From: Patescibacteria group bacterium
Lineage (GTDB): Bacteria; Patescibacteriota; Minisyncoccia; Minisyncoccales; RBG-13-36-15
Assembly: GCA_022574775.1 (NCBI GenBank)
Contig: JACZRI010000007.1
Coordinates: 1-41,818 of the forward strand
Reading direction: 5' to 3'
Length of the DNA: 41,818 bases
In this document: piece by piece, positions 15,737 through 24,306 of the stretch
Numbering within the stretch: position 1 is the first letter of the stretch
Layout of the letters: every line of letters begins with the position of its first letter
Position numbers and translations under genes: made by a program
The notes under the pieces: generated by a model
Told to the model about the DNA's origin: nothing
Seen by the model: the letters and a program-made list of their open reading frames with translations, nothing else
Database searches by the model: none

Positions 15737-16360
15737 TTATTCTTTTGGTTTTTCTTCCTGTTTCTTTTCCTCTGTTTTTAGCTTCTTTTCTTCTGACGGT
15801 TTCTCTGCCTGTGGTTTTTCTTCTTTCGGAGACTCCCCTTCTTTTGACTTCTCTTTTCCTTCGGGTTTTTTAGTCTGCGGCTCTTCAAAAGGTTTTTCTT
15901 CTGTTTTCTCTCCTTTTGAAGGCTTTTCTTCCTTTGTTTTCTCTTTGCCCGCCGTAGCAGAGTCAGACTCAGTGGAGGCAGGTTCTTTTGACTTCTCTTC
16001 ATTCTGAATCTCTTTTACAGATTTCTCTGATACTGGTTTTTTCTCATTCTCGGGAATTTTTTCGGAAGGCTCTTTTGGCTTTTCTTCTTTTTTGGACTTT
16101 TTATGGAGAGGAATCTTTTTGCCCTCAATAATTTTTTCTGAAACTAATAAATTATAGACTGTGTCTGAAAGCTTAGCTCCAACAGACAGCCAATATTTAA
16201 TTCGTTCTCCTTTTAAGACTTTTTCTTTTGTTAAAGGATTATAAAAACCAACCTGTTCTACAAACCGGCCAGCTTTTGGCGGATTCCTTTTATCAGTAAC
16301 CACTATCTTAAAGGAAGGCTGATTTTTTTTACCTACTCTTAAAAAACGGATAACTAGCAT
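15737..16360 (-). CDS. rpsP: Ribosomal protein bS16 with ~115-aa Lys/Glu/Pro-rich C-terminal extension
   Basis: MLVIRFLRVGKKNQPSFKIVVTDKRNPPKAGRFVEQVGFYNP then KEEKPKEPSEK-type low complexity. Confidence 0.95.
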   Translation of the reverse strand: MLVIRFLRVGKKNQPSFKIVVTDKRNPPKAGRFVEQVGFYNPLTKEKVLKGERIKYWLSVGAKLSDTVYNLLVSEKIIEGKKIPLHKKSKKEEKPKEPSEKIPENEKKPVSEKSVKEIQNEEKSKEPASTESDSATAGKEKTKEEKPSKGEKTEEKPFEEPQTKKPEGKEKSKEGESPKEEKPQAEKPSEEKKLKTEEKKQEEKPKE

Positions 16361-16446
16361 AATTTAACCACTAACATTCCACGAATTCATTCACCAATAA
16401 ACATAAATGAATGCTACGCGCCATTAGTAATATTACAGATTAGTAT

Positions 16447-17148
16447 CTATTCACGGATATACCAATTTTTAATCTGAAGGGCGTTTTTCGCCGCAGCTTC
16501 CTCGGCTTCTTGCTTTGAAGAACCTTCTCCTTCTGCCGCTAATTCTTTATCCAAAAAGACACCCATCATAAAACGTTTATCATGATCCGGCCCCCACTCT
16601 TTCAAGACTTCGTAAGTAGGTGTAATTCCTACCCTTTCCTGTGCTTCTTCCTGAAAACGAGACTTGGAATCTTTGTATAAACCTTTTTCGATAATTTCAG
16701 ATAATTCTTTAGTCAAATGTTCCATGATAAACTCTTGGCATTTCCTATATCCCTGATCCAGATAAAAAGCCCCTATGAAGGTCTCAAAAGTATTAGCTAA
16801 AATATATTCGCGGGCTTTGCCGGTTTCTTTAATTTCCCCCCGAGAGAGCAAAAGGAAAGGATTAAAACCTAACCTTCTGGCAATCTTTGAAAGCATTTTG
16901 GCATTAACTAATGCCGCCCGCCAGTTCGTTAATTCACCCTCTGCTTTCTGTGGATATTTTTGATATAAATATTCAGTAATTACTAATTCCAAGACGGCAT
17001 CTCCTAAAAATTCTAATCTTTCATTATGTCCAAGATGAAAATCCGGATTTTCGTTTAAATAAGAACGGTGGCAAAATGCCTGAATTAAAAAATCTTTATT
17101 TTTGAATTTGATATTAAGTTTTTCTTCAAGCTTAGAAAATTCTTTCAT
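16447..17148 (-). CDS. rnc: Ribonuclease III
   Basis: NERLEFLGDAVLELVITEYLY signature; C-terminal dsRBD. Confidence 0.97.
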   Translation of the reverse strand: MKEFSKLEEKLNIKFKNKDFLIQAFCHRSYLNENPDFHLGHNERLEFLGDAVLELVITEYLYQKYPQKAEGELTNWRAALVNAKMLSKIARRLGFNPFLLLSRGEIKETGKAREYILANTFETFIGAFYLDQGYRKCQEFIMEHLTKELSEIIEKGLYKDSKSRFQEEAQERVGITPTYEVLKEWGPDHDKRFMMGVFLDKELAAEGEGSSKQEAEEAAAKNALQIKNWYIRE

Positions 17149-17207
17149 TTTTCTATTTCTTTAATTTCGGAATTTATATATGTTCTTCCTTGCCGAAATC
17201 AAGGTTC

Positions 17208-17282
17208 TTAAGCCGAAGGCTCAAGGTTCTTATGAACTGTCCCTAAAACTCCATTTATGAACTTTCCGGAACTCTCACCGCC
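17208..17282 (-). pseudogene. Partial duplicate of the nusB 3' end
   Basis: Minus-strand frame reads [24 protein letters not shown]-stop; 16 residues identical to the NusB C-terminus. Confidence 0.85.
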
Positions 17283-17313
17283 GTCGCTTCGCTCCTTTGC
17301 GGCGGCTCATCTT

Positions 17314-17751
17314 TTAAGCCTTTTCCTCTGGTTCAGCTATTTCCTTATAGACCGTACCGAGTACGCCATTAATGAATTTCCCTGAAGACTCGCCGCCGAA
17401 AGTTTTTGCTAATTCAATTGCCTCATTAATTGCTACTTTTGGAGGAACTTCTTCTTTTTTCCCAAATAATAATTCATAAAGCCCGATTCTCAAGACATTG
17501 CGGTCAACGACATTAATTTGTCTAATTGGCCATTCCGGAGCTGCTTTTTCAATAATTTTATCAATCTGGGATAAATTTTCCACCACCCCATTTACCAGCT
17601 GCCAGACAAAAGTTTGATCTTCCAATCCTGGGCCGAATTCTTTTATATTCCTTTCAATAATCTTTTTAAGCTTTTCTGGTTTTTGACCGGAGAAATCCCA
17701 TTCGTATAAACTTTGGATTACAATTGAACGTGAAAGATGACGACTAGCCAC
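17314..17751 (-). CDS. nusB: Transcription antitermination factor NusB
   Basis: [21 protein letters not shown]...[32 protein letters not shown]. Confidence 0.96.
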   Translation of the reverse strand: MASRHLSRSIVIQSLYEWDFSGQKPEKLKKIIERNIKEFGPGLEDQTFVWQLVNGVVENLSQIDKIIEKAAPEWPIRQINVVDRNVLRIGLYELLFGKKEEVPPKVAINEAIELAKTFGGESSGKFINGVLGTVYKEIAEPEEKA

Positions 17752-17823
17752 TTTTGAAGCAAAAAGTATGAAACATGAAGAAACGAAAAAAACTTCGGTT
17801 CTTCAGACTTCAGACTTCAGACT

Positions 17824-18117
17824 TTACTTTTTTGAGAGTCCTTCCCATGTTAAAGATTTTTCTTTTTCCACTCCTTTTTCTTCTTTTTCTTTAGCCTTCA
17901 TCTCTTTTTCTCTCTTTTTCTTTTCTTTTCTATCCAATTTCTTTAAAACATCAACCACTTCTCTGCCCTTATAATAACCACAATTGAGGCAAGTCGTGTG
18001 CGGTAAAATCTCTTTGCTGCATTTTCCGCAAAGCGATAAAACGGGTGCCTTAAGAAAAAGATGCATTCTACGCTTATTCCTTCTCGATTTTGTATGCCTC
18101 TGTTTTGGTACAGCCAT
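17824..18117 (-). CDS. rpmF: Ribosomal protein bL32 with Lys/Glu-rich C-terminal extension
   Basis: MAVPKQRHTKSRRNKRRMHLFLKAPVLSLCGKCSKEILPHTTCLNCGYYKGREV. Confidence 0.95.
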   Translation of the reverse strand: MAVPKQRHTKSRRNKRRMHLFLKAPVLSLCGKCSKEILPHTTCLNCGYYKGREVVDVLKKLDRKEKKKREKEMKAKEKEEKGVEKEKSLTWEGLSKK

Positions 18118-18293
18118 GTTTAGACAGAAAATGTTAATTGAAATAAATTTCTCTTGAGTTAGTCGATAATACTAAATACAAAATGACAGAAAGGGGTCGG
18201 GAAAACTGGGTGTTTTCCCGTGTAGGACAACAGGGAACGAAGTGACCGCCAGAAACCGAGAGGTGTCTGGAGAACGAGCCCGGAGCGAGTGAT

Positions 18294-18325
18294 GATTTTG
18301 TATGCCTCTGCTTTGGTACTGCCAT
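18294..18325 (-). pseudogene. Partial duplicate of the rpmF 5' end
   Basis: ATGGCAGTACCAAAGCAGAGGCATACAAAATC encodes MAVPKQRHTKS, same as the rpmF start with two nt differences, then unrelated sequence. Confidence 0.85.
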
Positions 18326-18410
18326 AGTTTTAAAGCTTAAAAGAATAAAAATCCATAAATAGATATTAACAAAGAAAGGGAAATTTTACAAGAAGTCTAT
18401 ATTTAGTTTT

Positions 18411-19109
18411 TTAAATTTTTATATTTTTTAAATTAGCAACTGGTTTAAATGTCTTTCTGTGGATTTTACAAGGGCCATATTTTTTCAACATTCTCTTGTG
18501 ATGTTTTGTAGGATAGCCCTTGTGTTTATCAAACCCGTATTGGGGATACAGCTTATGGTATCTCTCCATTATTCTGTCACGATGGACTTTAGCGACAATC
18601 GAAGCTACCTGACAACTAAAAACCTTTTCATCTGCTTTTATAATTGATTTTTGAAGAATTGGCAAGTCTATATTAAAATTCCCATCCAGAATTAAAAAAT
18701 TAATTATACCATGATTTCTACGATCGCGGGAAATATGGTATTTATGTCTTTTTGATGTGGATGAAAGTTTCTTCTCTAAGTTTTTCACAGCCTTTTTCAT
18801 TGCTACTTTTGTTGCTTCCAAGATGTTTATTTTATCAATAACCTTTTCTGAAACTCTGCCTATCCCCCACTCTATACAGAAATTATTAGTGAGAATTTTA
18901 TATAGCGTTTCTCTTTTTAACGGCGTTAGTTTTTTAGAATCATCCACTGCCAATTTTCGGAAGTTCAACTTCTGAAAATTTGTTAAAGTGATGGCTGCTG
19001 CCACAACAGGACCTGACAAAGGGCCTCTTCCCACTTCATCCAGACCAGCAACATTTTGATAACCCTTTTTCCATAATTTTTTCTCCTCTCTTAAATTTAC
19101 ACCTTTCAT
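18411..19109 (-). CDS. rnhB: Ribonuclease HII
   Basis: GLDEVGRGPLSGPVVAAA, DDSKKLTPLKRE, SIVAKVHRDRIM, GFDKHKGYPTKHH. Confidence 0.96.
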   Translation of the reverse strand: MKGVNLREEKKLWKKGYQNVAGLDEVGRGPLSGPVVAAAITLTNFQKLNFRKLAVDDSKKLTPLKRETLYKILTNNFCIEWGIGRVSEKVIDKINILEATKVAMKKAVKNLEKKLSSTSKRHKYHISRDRRNHGIINFLILDGNFNIDLPILQKSIIKADEKVFSCQVASIVAKVHRDRIMERYHKLYPQYGFDKHKGYPTKHHKRMLKKYGPCKIHRKTFKPVANLKNIKI

Positions 19110-19255
19110 TCATTTATTATATCACTTTTAAAATAGAAATCTCTGATGATGAAAATTATATTTTTACTTCGCAAAAATTTCGCAACATTACTGGATTCAG
19201 GAATTATAAATAAAACCCGCAATCTTGTATTTTACACATTTTTATATCAAAAACA

Positions 19256-19285
19256 AAAAGAGCGATCGGTCAGACCGCTCTTGAA
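19256..19285 (-). terminator. Terminator after GT4 gene 1
   Basis: AAGAGCGGTCTGACCGATCGCTCTTTTTGTTTTTG on minus. Confidence 0.65.
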
Positions 19286-19296
19286 AAAGCTTTCTT

Positions 19297-20328
19297 TTAT
19301 TTCCTTTCGAATATATGCTCGTAAACATCTAAGTAGTTTTGTACCATTATTGGTGCGTCAAAGTTCTGTTCCACGTGTTGACGACAAGCAATTCTATCTA
19401 TCCAGGAAATATTCTTGACAGCTGCCACCATAGCTTCAATGCCGTCAACTATGAATCCTGTTTTACCATTGTCAATTATCTCTGGCACAGCTCCTTTGTT
19501 GAAAGCAACAGGCGGCGTGCCACAAACCATAGCCTCAATAAACTGGAGGCCGAACGGCTCTTCCCAGTCAATTGGAGCCAAAAGACAATCAGCCCGAACC
19601 AAAAGTTCTCTCTTTTGAGCTTGGTTCGCTTCACCAAAGTAATGGATCAACTTCCCATCAATTTTCGGTTCAATCTCATCTCGGAAATAATCCCGGAACT
19701 CCTCGTTGATGTTTCCGGCAATTACCAACTTCCTCTGTAATCTTTGGGCAACCTCAATTGCAATATGAGCACCCTTGTAAGGAAGAAGCGAAGCCAGAAA
19801 AAGCAAGTAGCCTTCCCGGTCATCGTTGTCAGAGAAAGGAAAAGAATCGCAGTTAATAGCATTGTACACGGTCCCGACATACCTCTCTTTATCTGGCAAG
19901 CAAGTTTTCTGGGAGTGGCTTACAGTATTGTACCAACCTCTGTATTTCAAAAACAAGTCTCCCATCCCGTTAAGATTTTCGTGGAAGGTAGTAAGAGTAG
20001 GTGTTCCAGAGAGGCCAGCCATAGCTAATCCTTCTGGAAAACTGTGATTATGGATTATGTCGAATTCGCCTGCCCTCTCTAGACAATCCAAAACGTTCGC
20101 CATTGACAGCATGTGTCTTGTTCTGACAGGTATATTCGAATCCTTCAATTCATATTTACTTCCTGGAACTAGTTCAGCACTAGTTATCGAGTCACCACTG
20201 GCAAAGAGAGTTACTTCATGCCCTCTCCTTATCAGTGCCTCGGTAAGAATGTGAACTATCAACTGAGTTCCTCCATAAGCTTTCGGGGGAACCGAACTGC
20301 TTAATGGAGCAATCTGGGCAATTCGCAT
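19297..20328 (-). CDS. Glycosyltransferase family 4 protein
   Basis: MRIAQIAPLSSSVPPKAYGGTQLIVHILTEALIRRGHEVTLFASGDS...EPFGLQFIEAMVCGTPPVAFNKGAVPEII; AAAGGAGG SD. Confidence 0.9.
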   Translation of the reverse strand: MRIAQIAPLSSSVPPKAYGGTQLIVHILTEALIRRGHEVTLFASGDSITSAELVPGSKYELKDSNIPVRTRHMLSMANVLDCLERAGEFDIIHNHSFPEGLAMAGLSGTPTLTTFHENLNGMGDLFLKYRGWYNTVSHSQKTCLPDKERYVGTVYNAINCDSFPFSDNDDREGYLLFLASLLPYKGAHIAIEVAQRLQRKLVIAGNINEEFRDYFRDEIEPKIDGKLIHYFGEANQAQKRELLVRADCLLAPIDWEEPFGLQFIEAMVCGTPPVAFNKGAVPEIIDNGKTGFIVDGIEAMVAAVKNISWIDRIACRQHVEQNFDAPIMVQNYLDVYEHIFERK

Positions 20329-20398
20329 TGCTTTTCCTCCTTTCTTGATTTCTTCCCTGCAACACTTATTCAATTGTTAATGTGCCGCCCTACATATT

Positions 20399-20513
20399 TA
20401 TGACGCAGGGAAATATGTCTTGTTACGCTTCAACTATAACATACCTTGAAAAAATGTCAATTATTTTATCCTGAGATGCGTTAAAAATAAAAAGAGCGAT
20501 CGATCAGACCACT
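20399..20513 (-). promoter_or_regulatory. Shared terminator/promoter/leader cassette, copy 1
   Basis: TTGACA(16)TATAGT, -10 at 20433-20438 and -35 at 20455-20460; near-identical to 22977-23091. Confidence 0.75.
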
Positions 20514-20540
20514 TCTGATTTTTGTTATTTTAAAATATTT

Positions 20541-21551
20541 CTAGTTTTTGATATTAAATTTTTTAAGCTCTTCAAGTAAATCGCTGATCTTTACTGTAGC
20601 TAAACAACAAACCTTATCTGCGCCTCCATAGTAAACAAACAACATTCCATCTTTCACTATTGTTCCCTCCGGAAAAACCACATCAGGGACATCTCCTTTT
20701 TTTTCGTATTCTTCTTCCGGCTCAAGTACGGGATAAGGTAACCTGGCAATAACTCTTGAAGGATCCTGAAGATCAAGTAAAGCTATCCCTGCTCGATAGA
20801 CTTTGTTTTCGTCCACTCCATGATAAATTAAAATCCATCCCTCAGAAATTCTTATAGGTGGAGGACCAACACCTATCTTACTGGACTCCCATTTTTCCTT
20901 GGGTTCCATGACAATTTTATAGCCAGTCCATTCCTTCAGATTAGAAGAAGAAGCAATCCAAATACTAGGTTTTTCGGGCAGATCACGAATGAGGCAAGGA
21001 AGCCAGGGTTTTTCTTCACTCGTTTTCATTTCTTTCAACCATTTTCTTGTCCATCTGAAAGGACGGTGAAGCATTACGAATTTTTTATCAATTTTTTCAG
21101 AAAAAAGGACAACATCTCTATTATCTGAGCCCTTAGGGGTAATAATCCCTAATCTTTCAAATTCTTTAAAGGATTGGTTCTCTATTAATGCCAATGCTGT
21201 GTGAGCTGGTTCCTTACCTTCTCTCGGATGTCGAAAATGGGCTACATAGGTCATATAAAGCTTGCCCTCCAAAAACATCAACCTGGGATCTTCACAAGCT
21301 TCTTTTTCATAATTTTCTTTTGGTTCAAAAACTGGTAAGTTGCTTGTTTTTAAAAAATGAAACCCATCCTTACTTACCGCATATCCTAATCGAGAAGTAT
21401 ATCTCACATATTCTCCTATTGCTCGATAAAGAAGATGGATTAATTTTCCATCATACCAAGCTGCACAATTAAAAACGGCGGCTTTCTCCCACCAATTTTT
21501 TGGGTCAGGTTTTAAGATTAGATTATTTTTATAACGTTTTAATTTTAGCAT
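20541..21551 (-). CDS. GH130-like glycoside phosphorylase/hydrolase
   Basis: NPKNWWEKAAVFNCAAWYDGKLIHLLYRA...EDPRLMFLEGKLYMTYV...WILIYHGVDENKVYRAGIALLDLQDPSRVIAR...YYGGADKV. Confidence 0.85.
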   Translation of the reverse strand: MLKLKRYKNNLILKPDPKNWWEKAAVFNCAAWYDGKLIHLLYRAIGEYVRYTSRLGYAVSKDGFHFLKTSNLPVFEPKENYEKEACEDPRLMFLEGKLYMTYVAHFRHPREGKEPAHTALALIENQSFKEFERLGIITPKGSDNRDVVLFSEKIDKKFVMLHRPFRWTRKWLKEMKTSEEKPWLPCLIRDLPEKPSIWIASSSNLKEWTGYKIVMEPKEKWESSKIGVGPPPIRISEGWILIYHGVDENKVYRAGIALLDLQDPSRVIARLPYPVLEPEEEYEKKGDVPDVVFPEGTIVKDGMLFVYYGGADKVCCLATVKISDLLEELKKFNIKN

Positions 21552-21572
21552 TTTTGACTTTTTCTTTAAGAG

Positions 21573-21735
21573 TGCAGGATTCGAATCAGAGTCAGTTTGA
21601 GAAGCTGAAAGATGAGGTGATTTCGCGACGCGACGACAAAGGAATAGTTGGAAACTACTTCAAGGAGAAGCAATAAAGGAGCTTGCCTGAATTCGCTCCG
21701 CTCAATTGATTCTGGTTCGAACCTTGTACTCTTGT
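21573..21735. repeat. ~160-bp MITE-like element with imperfect terminal inverted repeats
   Basis: AAGAGTGCAGGATTCGAATCAGAGTCAGTTTGAG vs reverse complement of right end AAGAGTACAAGGTTCGAACCAGAATCAATTGAG. Confidence 0.55.
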
Positions 21736-21849
21736 ATTAAAATATCATTTTTACTTATGGAACACAAATTGAAAAAACTAATTTTCTTTTATAGCCAGTG
21801 TTATTTATTATACTTATCAATGTATGTATGGTGAAGAAAATTAACTATA

Positions 21850-21885
21850 ACAAAAAGTGGCCCAGATATTGGACCACTTCAATCA
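21850..21885 (-). terminator. Terminator after second GH130 gene
   Basis: AAGTGGTCC...GGGCCACTTTTTG on minus. Confidence 0.65.
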
Positions 21886-21886
21886 G

Positions 21887-22885
21887 TTAGTAACAAATTC
21901 CCACCAATTGTTCTTTTTTGAGTACACCGCCAGCGATAACGTTATCTGCGGCGCCATAGTAAATGTAAATGTCATCTCCTCCCGTATCTACCGCGGCGCA
22001 ACAGAAGCATACATTAGGTACACATCCAATAGTTTCGTATTCTTCAGTAGGCCACAAAATGGGCTCAGGATGAATATAGTTTACCTTGGTTGGATCATGC
22101 AGATCCAAAACCGCAAATCCAAGACTGTATATCTTCTTCGGATCAGAACGGCTCTCTTTGTTAGAAACATTAATCAGCACTAACCAGCCTTTTGGAGTCC
22201 TTATAGGTGGCGGGCCTATGCCAATTTTCCAAGGCTTAGCTCCATTATGTGGATTTAGGTATAATTCTTTTGGTCTAATGAGAATCTGACCGCCCTGCCA
22301 GCTATTATCAAGGCCGAAGCCTTCACTCTTTGAAATCAAGATATGCGGAAACGTTCTATGAATTAAAAATGCGAAATTCCCTATTGGTTCAGGAAAGACC
22401 ACAGTATTCCTGTCTATTCGATTAAAAGAAAAACCTACCCATTCATACTCAAAGAAGTCCTTTGTTCTGAAAATTCCTACTCGCACACCGGCAGATTTGA
22501 CGGCGGCAGATTTGACGGCGGCAAAGATATAATACCATCCGTCAACCCATTGAATAATTCTTGGGTCTTCGATGCCTCGTACACAGTATTGGTTAAAGCC
22601 TCTCTTTAATACCGGCTCATCATGGACAGACCAGTTTTTTCCATCCTCACTTAAGGCCAACCCAATATCAGAATATTGGTGGTCTTTGCGAGAAGTGGCT
22701 CTAAACAACATTCTATACAAACCATCGTCACTTTTGATTACGCCGCAATTAAATACCGCAACGTTCATCCAAGAACTATTTGGATCAGGAATTATTAAAG
22801 GGTTATTAGGAAATCTCTCAATTTGGATTCTTCTCTGTTTTTGTGTAGAAGATCTTTCCAACTTTGGAATCTCGGCGGTTACCAT
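21887..22885 (-). CDS. GH130-like glycoside phosphorylase/hydrolase, paralog
   Basis: IERFPNNPLIIPDPNSSWMNVAVFNCGV...GIEDPRIIQWVDGWYYIFAA...IGIGPPPIRTPKGWLVLIN...YYGAADNVI; AGGAGGAGG SD. Confidence 0.85.
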   Translation of the reverse strand: MVTAEIPKLERSSTQKQRRIQIERFPNNPLIIPDPNSSWMNVAVFNCGVIKSDDGLYRMLFRATSRKDHQYSDIGLALSEDGKNWSVHDEPVLKRGFNQYCVRGIEDPRIIQWVDGWYYIFAAVKSAAVKSAGVRVGIFRTKDFFEYEWVGFSFNRIDRNTVVFPEPIGNFAFLIHRTFPHILISKSEGFGLDNSWQGGQILIRPKELYLNPHNGAKPWKIGIGPPPIRTPKGWLVLINVSNKESRSDPKKIYSLGFAVLDLHDPTKVNYIHPEPILWPTEEYETIGCVPNVCFCCAAVDTGGDDIYIYYGAADNVIAGGVLKKEQLVGICY

Positions 22886-22976
22886 TTTCTTACCTCCTCC
22901 TTTCTCTTGGTCTTATTCAGTACATCTTCGCTACGTCCATTATTCAGTTGTCAACGTGCTTATCCCTTTACAATTA

Positions 22977-23091
22977 TGACGCAGGGAAATATGTCTTGTT
23001 ACGCTTCAACTATAGCATACCTTGAAAAAATGTCAATTATTTTATTCGGAGATGCGTTAAAAATAAAAAGAGTGATCGGTCAGACCACTCT
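22977..23091 (-). promoter_or_regulatory. Shared terminator/promoter/leader cassette, copy 2
   Basis: TTGACA(16)TATAGT, -10 at 23009-23014 and -35 at 23031-23036; same leader as 20399-20513. Confidence 0.75.
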
Positions 23092-23112
23092 TGAGATTTC
23101 TCTTTTGCTTTC

Positions 23113-24168
23113 TTACTCCAGAATATGGCGATACTTTTCGAGATAGATATCAACCATAATGTCCACACTGAATCTTTCTTCGACACGCCTTCTACACTGC
23201 GCCCTATTAATATGGGGCACATTCATAACGGCTACCATCATATCCACCACATTATCCGGCTCTACCACAAAACCAGTTTCATTATGACTGATCACTTCTT
23301 GCGCAGATCCTCTACGAAAGGTCACGACTGGCACCCCTGAAGCCATTGCCTCAATGAAGTACATACCGAAACCTTCTTGCCAAGCAATAGGAGCTAAAAG
23401 GCAATCAGCTTGAGCAAATAATTTTCTCTTTTGCTGTTCATTAACCTCGCCGACATATTGAATCAAATCACCATCAATTTCAGGTTCCACTTTAGTCTGA
23501 AAGTATTCTCGCGCAGGTTCGTAGACAGCGCCGATAAGCAACAGTTTTCTGCCCAAACGTCTGGCTACTTCGATTGCCAGGTGAGGAGCCTTATTTGGGG
23601 TCAAACTACCCAGAAAAAGAAGATAGCCTTCTCTTACTCCATCGTTAAATGGATAAGATTGGAAGTCAATGCCATTGTAGGTTACTCCGGCAAACTTTTC
23701 TTTCTCGGGTAAGAGTTGTTTTGTTGACAAACTGATCGTGCTATAGTACCCAGGGTAAGCCAAAAACAACTGACGCTCACACTCATCTAGTTCCCTGTGA
23801 GGACCATGAAGAGTAGCAAGAACAGGTGTTCTCGAGGAACCGCAAAGAAATAACTTTTCAAGGGCCAATCCTTCACTCAAAAGATGAAGGTTAATGATAT
23901 CAAATTCGCTTGCCCTTTCTAGACAAGCCATCACATTACGTTTTTCTAGTGCAGCTTTTTCCTCGAGAGATTTATCAGAATTTCTTAGGAAACGTTCTGA
24001 TCCTGGAACGAGTCTAGCTTCAGTCACCGAGTCTCCGCTGGCAAAAAGAGTCACATCATGTCCTCTCCTTATCAGCGCCTCGGTAATGAGACTAACTACG
24101 AGCTCAATCCCTCCATAAGCCTCTGGCGGCACTCTTATTTCTAAGGGTGCGATCATGGCAATTTTCAT
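23113..24168 (-). CDS. Glycosyltransferase family 4 protein, paralog of 19297-20328
   Basis: MKIAMIAPLEIRVPPEAYGGIELVVSLITEALIRRGHDVTLFASGDS...GFGMYFIEAMASGVPVVTFRRGSAQEVI. Confidence 0.9.
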   Translation of the reverse strand: MKIAMIAPLEIRVPPEAYGGIELVVSLITEALIRRGHDVTLFASGDSVTEARLVPGSERFLRNSDKSLEEKAALEKRNVMACLERASEFDIINLHLLSEGLALEKLFLCGSSRTPVLATLHGPHRELDECERQLFLAYPGYYSTISLSTKQLLPEKEKFAGVTYNGIDFQSYPFNDGVREGYLLFLGSLTPNKAPHLAIEVARRLGRKLLLIGAVYEPAREYFQTKVEPEIDGDLIQYVGEVNEQQKRKLFAQADCLLAPIAWQEGFGMYFIEAMASGVPVVTFRRGSAQEVISHNETGFVVEPDNVVDMMVAVMNVPHINRAQCRRRVEERFSVDIMVDIYLEKYRHILE

Positions 24169-24241
24169 GCCTCTTTCTCCTTTCTTGATTTCCTCTATTT
24201 CAGTCCTTATTAAATTGTAAACGAGCTACCCTACATACTTT

Positions 24242-24306
24242 TTATGACGCAGGGAAATATGTCTTGTTATGTTTCAACTATAGCATACCCTGAAAAAAAT
24301 GTCAAC
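24242..24306 (-). promoter_or_regulatory. Shared promoter/leader cassette, copy 3
   Basis: TTGACA(17)TATAGT with conserved CATATTTCCCTGCGTCATAA leader. Confidence 0.7.

Noticed and set aside
15778-16002. KR-rich overlapping ORF in the rpsP tail
   Set aside because: Frame-shifted reading of low-complexity codons, no independent support.
18134-18325. 63-aa ORF starting MAVPKQRHTKS as a second L32 gene
   Set aside because: Only the first 11 residues match bL32. The rest is unrelated and lacks the zinc-finger core, so it was treated as a 5' duplicate fragment.
21690-21735. tRNA gene suggested by GGTTCGAACC
   Set aside because: No acceptor, D or anticodon arms can be assembled. It fits a repeat end better.
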